22,673 nt of DNA from Candidatus Nitrosopumilus sp. (GTDB lineage: Archaea; Thermoproteota; Nitrososphaeria; Nitrososphaerales; Nitrosopumilaceae). Both the position numbers and the translations under genes were made by a program. The stretch covers positions 4,198 through 26,870 of the forward strand of contig JAPYTM010000003.1 in assembly GCA_029941825.1 (NCBI GenBank), read 5' to 3'. Each line of letters opens with the position of its first letter. The stretch's first letter is position 1. This document shows positions 14,808 through 22,473 of the stretch, piece after piece. The notes beneath the pieces were generated by a model that saw nothing but the letters and a program-made list of their open reading frames with translations, ran no database searches and was not told the origin of the DNA.

Positions 14808-17366
14808 ATGCAAGTAAGAGTAGCAGAGACAGATAAAATTGAATCAATGCAACCATCTATGCTAGTATCAGCTACATATGACATTCTTTCAAAATCAGTT
14901 ATTTTGAAATTTTATGAACCAAAATCACAAAAATTAATCCTATGGAAAGATGAAATTGGACACAAACCATACTGTTACTCTAGATTAACACCTGATGAAT
15001 TAGATTTTCTTCAAGAAAGAGATGACGTGTTAGAAATTAAAACTGTTCAAAAATATGATTTAGTCAAAGATAAAAAAATTGACATGTCAAAAATTATTGT
15101 TGCAGACCCATTAGCAATTGGAGGAGCAACAGGAGACAAAAGTATTAGAAATTTAATTGAAACATGGGAATCAGATATCAAATATTATGAAAGTTATCTG
15201 TATGACAGAAATTTAATCATTGGAAAATATTATGAGATTGTTAGTGGAAAAATTAAACCACATGATTTAGAAATTTCAGATGAAGTAAAAATTGCACTAA
15301 AAAGTTTGCTGTGGGATAAAGTGGATAGTGACAGTATGGTTAATCCAGAGGAGTTTAAAGAATTAATTTCAGAGTGGGCAGATTTACTAAATCAGCCAAT
15401 TCCAAAAATAAAAAGACTTAGTGTAGATATTGAAGTAGAAGCAGAAATTGGTAGAATTCCAGACCCCAAAATTGCAGAAAAGAAAGTCACAGCAATTGGG
15501 ATGAAAGGGACAGATGGGTTTGATCAGGTTTTTGTGCTTAGAACTGAAGGAACAGAACAAGGAGTAAGTGAATTAACACCAAATATCAAAGTAACATTTT
15601 ATGATTTAGACAAAGAAAAAGAAATGATACAAGATTCTTTTAAAATTATCAAAGAGTTTCCGTTTGTTCTAACATACAATGGTGATGAATTTGATTTGCC
15701 ATATCTCTATAATAGGGCAGAAAGATTAGGGGTCAAAAATTCAGAAAATCCATTTTACATGATGCGGGATTCAGCTACACTGAAACACGGAGTTCATATT
15801 GATTTGTACAGAACATTATCAAATAGATCATTTCAAATCTATGCGTTTAGTCAAAAGTATACTAGTTTTTCATTAAACACTGTATCAAAAGCATTACTAG
15901 GTAAAGAGAAAATAGATTACGGATTAAAGTTTGATGAATTAACACTATACCAAACTGCAAATTATTGTTTTAATGATGCTATACTCACATACGAACTCAC
16001 TAGTTTTAACAATGAAGTATTGATGAATTTGCTTGTAATCATTGCAAGGATTGGTAGAATGCCAATAGATGACATTGCAAGAATGGGGGTATCGCAATGG
16101 ATTCGGAGTTTACTATACTATGAACATAGAAAAAGAGATTGTCTAATTCCAAAAAGAACAGAATTAGAGCAAAAATCAGAAGGGGTGATGTCAAATGCAG
16201 TAATTAAAGATAAAAAATACAGAGGAGGTTTAGTCGTAGACCCAAAGGAAGGAATTCATTTTGATGTAGTAGTAATGGATTTTGCAAGTCTGTATCCAAG
16301 TATCATAAAGGTTCGAAATTTATCATATGAGACAGTCAGATGTCCACATGAAGAATGTAAGAAAAATACAATCCCTGGAACAAATCATTGGGCATGTTTG
16401 AAGAAGAATGGGTTAACATCAATGATTATAGGTTCACTACGAGATTTGAGGGTAAATTATTACAAGAGTCTATCAAAAAAAGAGACATTAACTGAGGATC
16501 AAAGACAACAATACACAGTAGTTAGTCAAGCCCTCAAGGTAATTCTCAATGCAAGTTATGGGGTAATGGGTGCTGAAATATTTCCATTATATTTTCTACC
16601 AGTAGCAGAAGCCACCACTGCAATTGGAAGACATACGATTTTAGAGACAATTAAAAAATGTGAGTCTATAGGAATTGAAGTTTTGTATGGAGATACAGAT
16701 TCATTGTTTCTTAAAAAACCAACTACAGAACAAATTCAAAAGGTGATAGAGCAAGCAAAAAAAGATCATGGTGTAGATTTAGAAATTGACAAAACATACA
16801 GATATTGTGTACTAAGCAATAGAAAGAAAAACTATCTGGGGGTTACAAAGGATGGAAAAGTGGATGTCAAAGGATTGACAGGAAAAAAATCACACACACC
16901 AGGATTCATTAAAAAATTGTTCTTTGAATTAATTGACGTATTATCAAAAGTTCAAACAATGGATGATTTTACATTTGCAAAAAAAGAAATATCTGAAAAA
17001 ATTGCAATATGCGGTAAAAAAGTAGAGGCAAAAGAAATTCCGCTGGAAGATTTAGCATTCAATGTCATGTTAAGTAAAGCTCCTTCAGAATATGTAAAAA
17101 CAATTCCACAGCACATTAGAGCTGCAAAACAATTAGAGTCAATTAGAGAAATAAAGAGAGGTGATAGAATAGCATATATCAAAACGCTAAACAGACCAGG
17201 TGTAAAACCAGTAGAGTTGGCAAAAAAAGAGGAGATGGATTCTAAGAAATACATGGAGTTTTTGGAATCAACGTTAGAGCAAATTACATCATCAATGGAT
17301 TTAGATTTTGATACAATCTTAGGAAAACCAAAACAGACAGGGTTGGATGAATTTTTCTGGAGTTAA
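14808..17366 (+). CDS. polB: DNA polymerase, family B (replicative/repair, 3'-5' proofreading)
   Basis: 852 residues. All the classical elements are present. Exonuclease: Exo I DIEVE with Asp207 and Glu209, Exo II NGDEFD (Asn291-Asp296), Exo III YCFND (Tyr386, Asp390). Polymerase: motif A DFASLYPSII (Asp491), motif B KVILNASYG (Lys577, Asn581-Gly585), motif C YGDTDS (Asp629, Asp631). The catalytic and proofreading centres therefore look intact. The last ten residues contain a canonical PIP box, QTGLDEFF (843-850), for docking on PCNA. Thaumarchaea also carry PolD, which is not in the window. The length is ordinary for archaeal PolB1-type enzymes. The start is ATG, 4 nt after the dCMP deaminase stop; the 3' end is followed by a SemiSWEET-like gene after 1 nt. 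Confidence 0.97.
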   Translation: MQVRVAETDKIESMQPSMLVSATYDILSKSVILKFYEPKSQKLILWKDEIGHKPYCYSRLTPDELDFLQERDDVLEIKTVQKYDLVKDKKIDMSKIIVADPLAIGGATGDKSIRNLIETWESDIKYYESYLYDRNLIIGKYYEIVSGKIKPHDLEISDEVKIALKSLLWDKVDSDSMVNPEEFKELISEWADLLNQPIPKIKRLSVDIEVEAEIGRIPDPKIAEKKVTAIGMKGTDGFDQVFVLRTEGTEQGVSELTPNIKVTFYDLDKEKEMIQDSFKIIKEFPFVLTYNGDEFDLPYLYNRAERLGVKNSENPFYMMRDSATLKHGVHIDLYRTLSNRSFQIYAFSQKYTSFSLNTVSKALLGKEKIDYGLKFDELTLYQTANYCFNDAILTYELTSFNNEVLMNLLVIIARIGRMPIDDIARMGVSQWIRSLLYYEHRKRDCLIPKRTELEQKSEGVMSNAVIKDKKYRGGLVVDPKEGIHFDVVVMDFASLYPSIIKVRNLSYETVRCPHEECKKNTIPGTNHWACLKKNGLTSMIIGSLRDLRVNYYKSLSKKETLTEDQRQQYTVVSQALKVILNASYGVMGAEIFPLYFLPVAEATTAIGRHTILETIKKCESIGIEVLYGDTDSLFLKKPTTEQIQKVIEQAKKDHGVDLEIDKTYRYCVLSNRKKNYLGVTKDGKVDVKGLTGKKSHTPGFIKKLFFELIDVLSKVQTMDDFTFAKKEISEKIAICGKKVEAKEIPLEDLAFNVMLSKAPSEYVKTIPQHIRAAKQLESIREIKRGDRIAYIKTLNRPGVKPVELAKKEEMDSKKYMEFLESTLEQITSSMDLDFDTILGKPKQTGLDEFFWS

Positions 17367-17367
17367 A

Positions 17368-17655
17368 ATGGAAGTAGATAGTACACTATTAACAATTCTA
17401 GGAGTGTCAGCTGGAGTGTTAATTCTTTCTGGATGGGTAGAGCAAATATACAAAGGATATAGGACTAAGAGTCTAAAAGACGTCTCAAAGTTTTTGATGA
17501 TATTCATTGCTGCAGGTTCAATTTTATGGCTAACTTACGGATTTATAGTTACAGATATTTTCATAGTTGGAACCAACGCTGCAGGGTTAACTCTAATGAT
17601 CATTGTTTCAGCCATGAAAAGAATGTACGATAATCGATTAAAAAAGGATAATTAA
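17368..17655 (+). CDS. SemiSWEET (MtN3/PQ-loop) family membrane protein
   Basis: Ninety-five residues, three membrane helices (about residues 7-24, 40-60 and 62-83). The family pattern is clear: ILSGWVEQIYKGYRTKSLKDVS, LMIFIAAGSILWLTYGF and GTNAAGLTLMII. SemiSWEETs dimerise to pass sugars or other small solutes across the membrane. The PQ-loop proline is replaced (VEQIYK instead of VPQIYK), which could alter gating. ATG at 17368, 1 nt after the polB stop, is preferred to an in-frame ATG at 17347 that lies inside polB. Its place in the polB operon gives no obvious functional link. Confidence 0.85.
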   Translation: MEVDSTLLTILGVSAGVLILSGWVEQIYKGYRTKSLKDVSKFLMIFIAAGSILWLTYGFIVTDIFIVGTNAAGLTLMIIVSAMKRMYDNRLKKDN

Positions 17656-17656
17656 G

Positions 17657-17665
17657 AATTAAATA
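17657..17665 (+). promoter_or_regulatory. TATA-like box of tpiA
   Basis: AATTAAATA, centred near 17661-17663, about 27 nt before the ATG at 17690. Confidence 0.4.
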
Positions 17666-17689
17666 CAATACGAAAAGTTTCAAAGAAAG

Positions 17690-18346
17690 ATGTTTGTAAT
17701 TAATTGTAAGAATTATGAAGAAATTGCAGGAACTGAAATTATTAAATTTGTAAAAATTGCAGAAAGAATTTCTAAAAAATTTAAAGTAAAAATTGCAATT
17801 GCCCCACCACAACATCTAATTGGATTAGTGTCAAACAGTTCAATTACAATACTTGCTCAACATATTGATGATTCAAAAATAGGGAGTACTACAGGTTTTG
17901 TGATTCCAGAATTATTGAAAAAATCAAAAGTAAATGGTTCATTAATTAATCATAGCGAACATAGAATATCAAGTAGTGAGATTAAGAAGTTAATTTTAAA
18001 ATTAAAAGAATTAAAAATGATTTCAATTTTATGTGTTAAAGATGTTGCAGAAGCTAAAAAATATGTAAAGTTAGAACCAGATTACATAGCAATAGAACCT
18101 CCAGAGTTAATTGGTTCAGGAAGATCAGTATCAACAGAAAAACCAGAGTTAATTACAAAAGCAGCTGTTGCAATAAAAATTGCTAAAAACAAAACAAAAC
18201 TACTTTGTGGTGCAGGGATTGTTTCCGGGAATGATGTTTCAAAGGCCATAGAATTAGGATCTAAGGGAATTCTTGTTGCAAGTGGAATTGTAAAAGCAAA
18301 AGATTGGAATAAAACAATTTCTGAATTTGCCAAGGCATTGGTTTAA
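17690..18346 (+). CDS. tpiA: Triosephosphate isomerase (archaeal type)
   Basis: 218 residues, the short archaeal form. Interconverts dihydroxyacetone phosphate and glyceraldehyde 3-phosphate. Catalytic residues are in place: Asn5 and Lys7 in INCKNYEE, His88 in INHSEHR, Glu136 in AIEPPELIGSG, and the phosphate-binding CGAGIVSGNDV and GILVASGI segments. In an autotrophic thaumarchaeon it would work in gluconeogenesis. ATG at 17690 with a TATA-like box upstream. It is 27 bp upstream of pyruvate phosphate dikinase, another gluconeogenic enzyme, on the same strand. Confidence 0.95.
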   Translation: MFVINCKNYEEIAGTEIIKFVKIAERISKKFKVKIAIAPPQHLIGLVSNSSITILAQHIDDSKIGSTTGFVIPELLKKSKVNGSLINHSEHRISSSEIKKLILKLKELKMISILCVKDVAEAKKYVKLEPDYIAIEPPELIGSGRSVSTEKPELITKAAVAIKIAKNKTKLLCGAGIVSGNDVSKAIELGSKGILVASGIVKAKDWNKTISEFAKALV

Positions 18347-18350
18347 AAAG
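18343..18350 (+). promoter_or_regulatory. TATA-like box of ppdK
   Basis: TTTAAAAA, overlapping the tpiA stop codon; centred at 18346.5, about 27 nt before the ATG at 18374, so ppdK may have its own leaderless transcript. Confidence 0.45.
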
Positions 18351-18373
18351 CTAAAAAATTTACAAATTTTCGC

Positions 18374-21052
18374 ATGGTAAAAACAAAACCAGTTTATGCA
18401 TTTGAAGAAGCAGATAGTAAAAAAAGAATGCTTCTAGGTGGAAAAGGTGCAGGATTAAGTGAAATGACCAGATTGAAACTTCCAGTACCACCAGGATTTA
18501 CAATTACAACTGAAGTGTGTAACAAATATTATGATAATAACAAAAAACTTCCAAAGGACGTAATTCCTGCAGTAATGAAAAATATTGCAAAAATGGAAAA
18601 AAAGACAGGTAAAAAATGGAATTCAACAAGTAATCCACTACTAGTATCAGTTCGTTCAGGAGCAGCAATTTCTATGCCTGGAATGATGGATACAATTTTG
18701 AATTTAGGGTTAAATGAAAAAACTGTAGAAGGGTTTGCAAATCAGACAAAAAATCCACGTTTTTCATGGGATTCGTATAGACGATTTATTCAATTATTTG
18801 GCAAAGTTGTATTTGGAGTAAATGATGAGAAATTTGATCATGTGTTGGATTCTGCAAAAACCAAACAGGGTGTCACAGATGACAGCAAACTAAATGTAGA
18901 ATCTCTAAAAACAATTGTATCAGAATACAAAAAAATCTGTGAAGCACATACAAAAAGAAAATTTCCAGATTCCCCAAAAGAACAATTAGAATTAGCAATT
19001 GAAGCTGTTTTCAAAAGTTGGATGGGTGAAAGAGCAATAGTTTATCGTGAAAAAAATAACATTACAAAAGATATTGCAAATGGTACTGCAGTCAATGTTG
19101 TAACAATGGTATTTGGAAATATGGGTGATGACAGTGCAACAGGAGTTGTGTTTACAAGAAACGGTCATAATGGTAAAAAAGAATTGGAAGGTGAATATTT
19201 GATTAATGCTCAAGGGGAAGATGTTGTTGCAGGAGTAAGAACAGGAAAAAATATTGAATTATTAAAAAAAGACATGCCAAAATCCTATAAAGAATTAAGT
19301 GACGCATGTTCAAAATTAGAAAAACATTACAAAGAACCACAAGATATAGAGTTTACAGTTGAACAAGGAAAGTTTTACTTGTTACAAACAAGAACTGCAA
19401 AAATGAGTGCAGGTGCACTAGTAAAAACATCAGTCGACATGGTAAAAGAAAAATTAATTGATAAAAATAAAGCACTAATGAGAATTCCAGCACAACAACT
19501 AGAAGCATTACTCCACAGAACAATGGATGAGTCAAAAATTAAGGACTTTAAACAAGTAGCAAAAGGAATTGCAGCATCTCCAGGAGCTGCAAGTGGGATT
19601 GTTGTATTTGATGTGAAAAAAACAATAGAATTGGGAGAAGAAGGAAAGAAAATTATTCTAGTTAGAAAAGAAACAAAACCAGAAGACGTTCCAGCATTTT
19701 TTTCAGCTGAGGGGATTTTGACTAGTTTAGGAGGTAAATCATCTCATGCAGCAATAGTTTCAAGAGGTATGGGAAAGCCATGCATAGTAGGATGTCCAGA
19801 ATTAAAAATTGATTATGATAACAATACATGTACTGCAAATGGAGTCACCATAAAAGAAGGTGATATAATCACTATTGACGGTAGTGAAGGTACAGTCTTT
19901 ATCGGAGAAATTCCAACTGTAGAGCCAAAAGTAACTAAAGATTTTGAACAAATTTTAGAATGGGCACAAAAAACAAAGACATTAGGTATCAGAGCAAATG
20001 CAGATACACCAGAAGGTGCAAAACTTGCAAGAAAGTTTGGAGGTCAAGGAATTGGATTGTGTAGAACTGAAAGAATGTTCAATGGTGCAGACAGAATAGG
20101 TTTGTTTGTAGATATGATAATGGCTGAAAATATAGAAGAAAGAAGTAAAGTTTTAAAAAAATTAGGTCAATTACAAAAAAGTGATTTCATTGAAATTCTA
20201 AAAGCAATGGAGGGGTATGAGGTAACAATAAGATTACTTGATCCCCCATTACATGAATTCTTACCAAATCCTGAAGAACTTGTTGAAAAGATTCAGAAAT
20301 TAAAATCAAACGGAGAGACAGATGAAGTCAACAAAGCAGAAATCATTCTAAAAAGAGCAAGAGAACTTGCAGAAATTAATCCAATGATGGGTCATAGAGG
20401 AGTAAGAGTTGGAATCACATATCCTGAAATTTATGAAATGCAAATTCGTGCAGTTTTTGAGGCACTAGTTGAATTAACAAAGAAAAAAATAAAAGCTCAT
20501 CCACAAATAATGATTCCACAAATTAGTAGCATTGCAGAATTAAATCATATTAAAAAGATTTACGACATAATCAAAAAAGAAGTAGAAACTAAAAACAAGA
20601 TGAAATTAAAAATTAATTTTGGAACAATGATCGAAGTTGTAAGAGCAGCACTCACTGCAAATGAACTTGCAACAACTGCAGAATTCTTTAGTTTTGGAAC
20701 AAATGATTTAACACAAGGAACATTTAGTTTTAGTAGAGAAGATGTAGAAGGAAAATTCCTACCAGAATATATGGAAAAAGAATTACTTGAAAGAAACCCA
20801 TTCCAATCAATTGATGTTAATGGTGTGGGTAATTTGATTAATATCGGAGTTTCAAGTGGTCGTAAAATTAGAAAGAATATGGAAATGGGGATTTGTGGAG
20901 AACATGGGGGAGACCCAAGTTCAATTAAATTTTGTCACAACGCAGGTTTGACTTATGTTAGTGCATCACCACATAGAATTCCAATTGCAATAGTTGCAGC
21001 AGCACAAGCAGCAATAGAGCAACCAAAAAAAGGTAAAACAAAGAGAAAATAA
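18374..21052 (+). CDS. ppdK: Pyruvate, phosphate dikinase
   Basis: 892 residues. Three-domain enzyme: nucleotide-binding part starting RMLLGGKGAGLSEMTRL with VSVRSGAAISMPGMMDTILN; the phosphohistidine domain GGKSSHAAIVSRGMGKPCIVG with phosphorylated His458; and the PEP/pyruvate TIM barrel with GHRGVRVGITYPE, FFSFGTNDLTQGTF and the catalytic Cys841 in GICGEHGGDP. Converts pyruvate + ATP + Pi into PEP + AMP + PPi, reversible; in thaumarchaea it serves gluconeogenesis from acetyl-CoA-derived pyruvate. The residue two before the His is Ser (plant PPDK regulatory Thr). Length is standard. It is followed by an HTH-CBS regulator. Confidence 0.97.
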   Translation: MVKTKPVYAFEEADSKKRMLLGGKGAGLSEMTRLKLPVPPGFTITTEVCNKYYDNNKKLPKDVIPAVMKNIAKMEKKTGKKWNSTSNPLLVSVRSGAAISMPGMMDTILNLGLNEKTVEGFANQTKNPRFSWDSYRRFIQLFGKVVFGVNDEKFDHVLDSAKTKQGVTDDSKLNVESLKTIVSEYKKICEAHTKRKFPDSPKEQLELAIEAVFKSWMGERAIVYREKNNITKDIANGTAVNVVTMVFGNMGDDSATGVVFTRNGHNGKKELEGEYLINAQGEDVVAGVRTGKNIELLKKDMPKSYKELSDACSKLEKHYKEPQDIEFTVEQGKFYLLQTRTAKMSAGALVKTSVDMVKEKLIDKNKALMRIPAQQLEALLHRTMDESKIKDFKQVAKGIAASPGAASGIVVFDVKKTIELGEEGKKIILVRKETKPEDVPAFFSAEGILTSLGGKSSHAAIVSRGMGKPCIVGCPELKIDYDNNTCTANGVTIKEGDIITIDGSEGTVFIGEIPTVEPKVTKDFEQILEWAQKTKTLGIRANADTPEGAKLARKFGGQGIGLCRTERMFNGADRIGLFVDMIMAENIEERSKVLKKLGQLQKSDFIEILKAMEGYEVTIRLLDPPLHEFLPNPEELVEKIQKLKSNGETDEVNKAEIILKRARELAEINPMMGHRGVRVGITYPEIYEMQIRAVFEALVELTKKKIKAHPQIMIPQISSIAELNHIKKIYDIIKKEVETKNKMKLKINFGTMIEVVRAALTANELATTAEFFSFGTNDLTQGTFSFSREDVEGKFLPEYMEKELLERNPFQSIDVNGVGNLINIGVSSGRKIRKNMEMGICGEHGGDPSSIKFCHNAGLTYVSASPHRIPIAIVAAAQAAIEQPKKGKTKRK

Positions 21053-21057
21053 TACAT

Positions 21058-21065
21058 TTTAAAAC
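21058..21065 (+). promoter_or_regulatory. TATA-like box of the HTH-CBS regulator
   Basis: TTTTAAAA-type sequence at 21058-21065, centred about 28 nt before the TTG at 21090. Confidence 0.5.
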
Positions 21066-21089
21066 CAATCATAAGTAATTCTAAATGAA

Positions 21090-21647
21090 TTGCTACCTAG
21101 AATTGATTCAATTAAGCAAATAAGACAAAAAATAGGCATTACTCAAAAAAAACTTGCCACTATGACAGGGGTTAGTACATCCATGATTAATCAGATAGAG
21201 TCAGGAAGAAGTAAACCAAGTTACGAGACTGCAAAAAAAATATTTGAAAGTCTTGTAAAATTAGAAGGTAAATCATCACCATATACTGCAGGAAGTTTTT
21301 GCAGTAAAGATATTGTTAAACTAAAACCAACAAACACACTTCATGACGCAATAAAAAAAATGCATCAAACATCAATCAGTCAGATTCCCATTTTTGAAAA
21401 TTCTAATGTCGTAGGAATGATTTCAGAAGATGGGATTATAAAACATTTAGCAGACATTGGAGAATCAGAATTAAAAAATGCTAAACTGTCAGACACTATG
21501 GATCCAGTTCCACCAATAGTAGATTTTGAAACACCCGCAAATGTTCTTGTTCCATTAATTAGATATTCAAAATGTATTCTAGTTTCCAAAAAATCAAATA
21601 TTATAGGGATAATTACAGCATCAGACACTCTAAAAATGATGGGGTAA
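21090..21647 (+). CDS. HTH-CBS transcriptional regulator (COG3620-like)
   Basis: 185 residues from TTG at 21090. Residues about 8-60 are an XRE/Cro-type helix-turn-helix (IRQKIGITQKKLATMTGVST, then SMINQIESGRSKPSYETAKK). Residues about 72-185 are a CBS pair (IVKLKPTNTLHDAIKKMHQT, IPIFENSNVVGMISEDGII; then LSDTMDPVPPIVDFETPANV and SNIIGIITASDTLKMM). This is the archaeal regulator type with an adenine-nucleotide-sensing C-terminus. No DNA target is shown. It lies 37 bp after ppdK with its own TATA-like box. Confidence 0.88.
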   Translation: MLPRIDSIKQIRQKIGITQKKLATMTGVSTSMINQIESGRSKPSYETAKKIFESLVKLEGKSSPYTAGSFCSKDIVKLKPTNTLHDAIKKMHQTSISQIPIFENSNVVGMISEDGIIKHLADIGESELKNAKLSDTMDPVPPIVDFETPANVLVPLIRYSKCILVSKKSNIIGIITASDTLKMMG

Positions 21648-21756
21648 TTGTGGATAGACAAGTGAATTTTAATTTCAACATTCAAAAATATATTTTTATT
21701 ACTTTTTACTCAAAGAATAAAATATTATAACATAACCATTGGCTGAAATACTAAAA

Positions 21757-21772
21757 TCCACGAATTTGTGGA
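21757..21772. promoter_or_regulatory. 16-bp imperfect palindrome directly before the 21773 start codon
   Basis: TCCACGAATTTGTGGA: 5-bp arms TCCAC and GTGGA around GAATTT, 14 of 16 positions symmetric. It ends at the base before ATG 21773. It could be an operator, or a hairpin if the mRNA has a leader. Confidence 0.4.
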
Positions 21773-22240
21773 ATGGGAATACAAGATCTAGAAAAATTAT
21801 TTAGTATTAATCAACAAATAAAAAAAATAGATACAGAAAATCATTACAAATTTGTAATTGATACAGATACAAAAGAAGGTAAGACTAGAATCATCATAAA
21901 TGAGTTTGGAGTATGGCAGAAAATGCCATTTTTAACAGAAATCCAAGCTAAGGATTTTAGAAAAAATGGTTTTCGACAATTCGTACCAGATTTAATAGAT
22001 TTTAAAAATAAAATAATCATAGAATATCAAGAAGAGTCTGAAGGGAGACAAGGTGTTTTAAGAAGACGTGGAAAAATAAACAAAAAAGGACATGATGAAT
22101 TTAGTGATGAGGATAAGGATATTTTTTATGATTTAGCGAAATTTAATCAATTAAAAATATGGGAAAATACTCCACTTGAAAAACAAAAAGAAGAGTTGGA
22201 AGTATTTTTGGGATTATTCTCTAAAAATATTCAGGCATAA
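21773..22240 (+). CDS. Hypothetical protein, possible PD-(D/E)XK/DUF559-like nuclease fold
   Basis: 155 residues with no family I can name firmly. The middle reads FRQFVPDLIDFKNKIIIEYQ, which has the spacing of a PD-(D/E)XK or Vsr/DUF559 core: an Asp in PD, a hydrophobic strand, then Glu and, here, Gln in place of the usual Lys. The segment EDKDIFYDLAKFNQLKIWENT resembles the following helix-strand of DUF559 proteins. An Arg-rich loop (GRQGVLRRRGK) lies between. The fold is inference only. The ATG at 21773 is preceded by a palindrome. There is no close neighbour on either side. Confidence 0.72.
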   Translation: MGIQDLEKLFSINQQIKKIDTENHYKFVIDTDTKEGKTRIIINEFGVWQKMPFLTEIQAKDFRKNGFRQFVPDLIDFKNKIIIEYQEESEGRQGVLRRRGKINKKGHDEFSDEDKDIFYDLAKFNQLKIWENTPLEKQKEELEVFLGLFSKNIQA

Positions 22241-22256
22241 TTCACACTAGGGCAAA

Positions 22257-22355
22257 TTATGGTAAAGGCTCATGACCACGCTTATACCCACTCCATTTTC
22301 GGTATTCATAATCAGTTAAAGGAGATTCACACCCACACTTACACATAGTCTTCAT
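22257..22355 (-). CDS. Cys-rich 32-residue microprotein
   Basis: Starts MKTMCKCGCESPLTDYEYRK and ends with GYKRGHEPLP. The CxCxC cluster followed by a Gly-His pair about 20 residues later resembles the small zinc-binding motif (CxCGCG...GH) found in phage and HNH-associated proteins. ATG at 22355 lies about 26 nt from a TATA-like box at 22376-22385 on the same strand, the same spacing as known genes here. The next ATG is only three codons downstream. Its short length means coding is not proven, but a start signal, a stop and clustered metal-type residues all agree. Confidence 0.6.
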   Translation of the reverse strand: MKTMCKCGCESPLTDYEYRKWSGYKRGHEPLP

Positions 22356-22375
22356 ATATTTCTCAAATAGTACAG

Positions 22376-22385
22376 TGTATTTTTA
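22376..22385 (-). promoter_or_regulatory. TATA-like box of the microprotein
   Basis: Minus-strand GTAAAAATAC centred near 22380.5, 25.5 nt before the ATG at 22355. Confidence 0.45.
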
Positions 22386-22473
22386 CATTAGGTTTGATGT
22401 GCATTAGCTATTCATCAGTATTTTTTCTAAAGTTAAATGAAATAATAAATTCAAAAATAGCGATCAGATTAGA

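Noticed and set aside
16952..17254. Minus-strand open frames within polB and ppdK
   Set aside because: They are in antisense frames of strongly conserved enzymes and have no start signals of their own.
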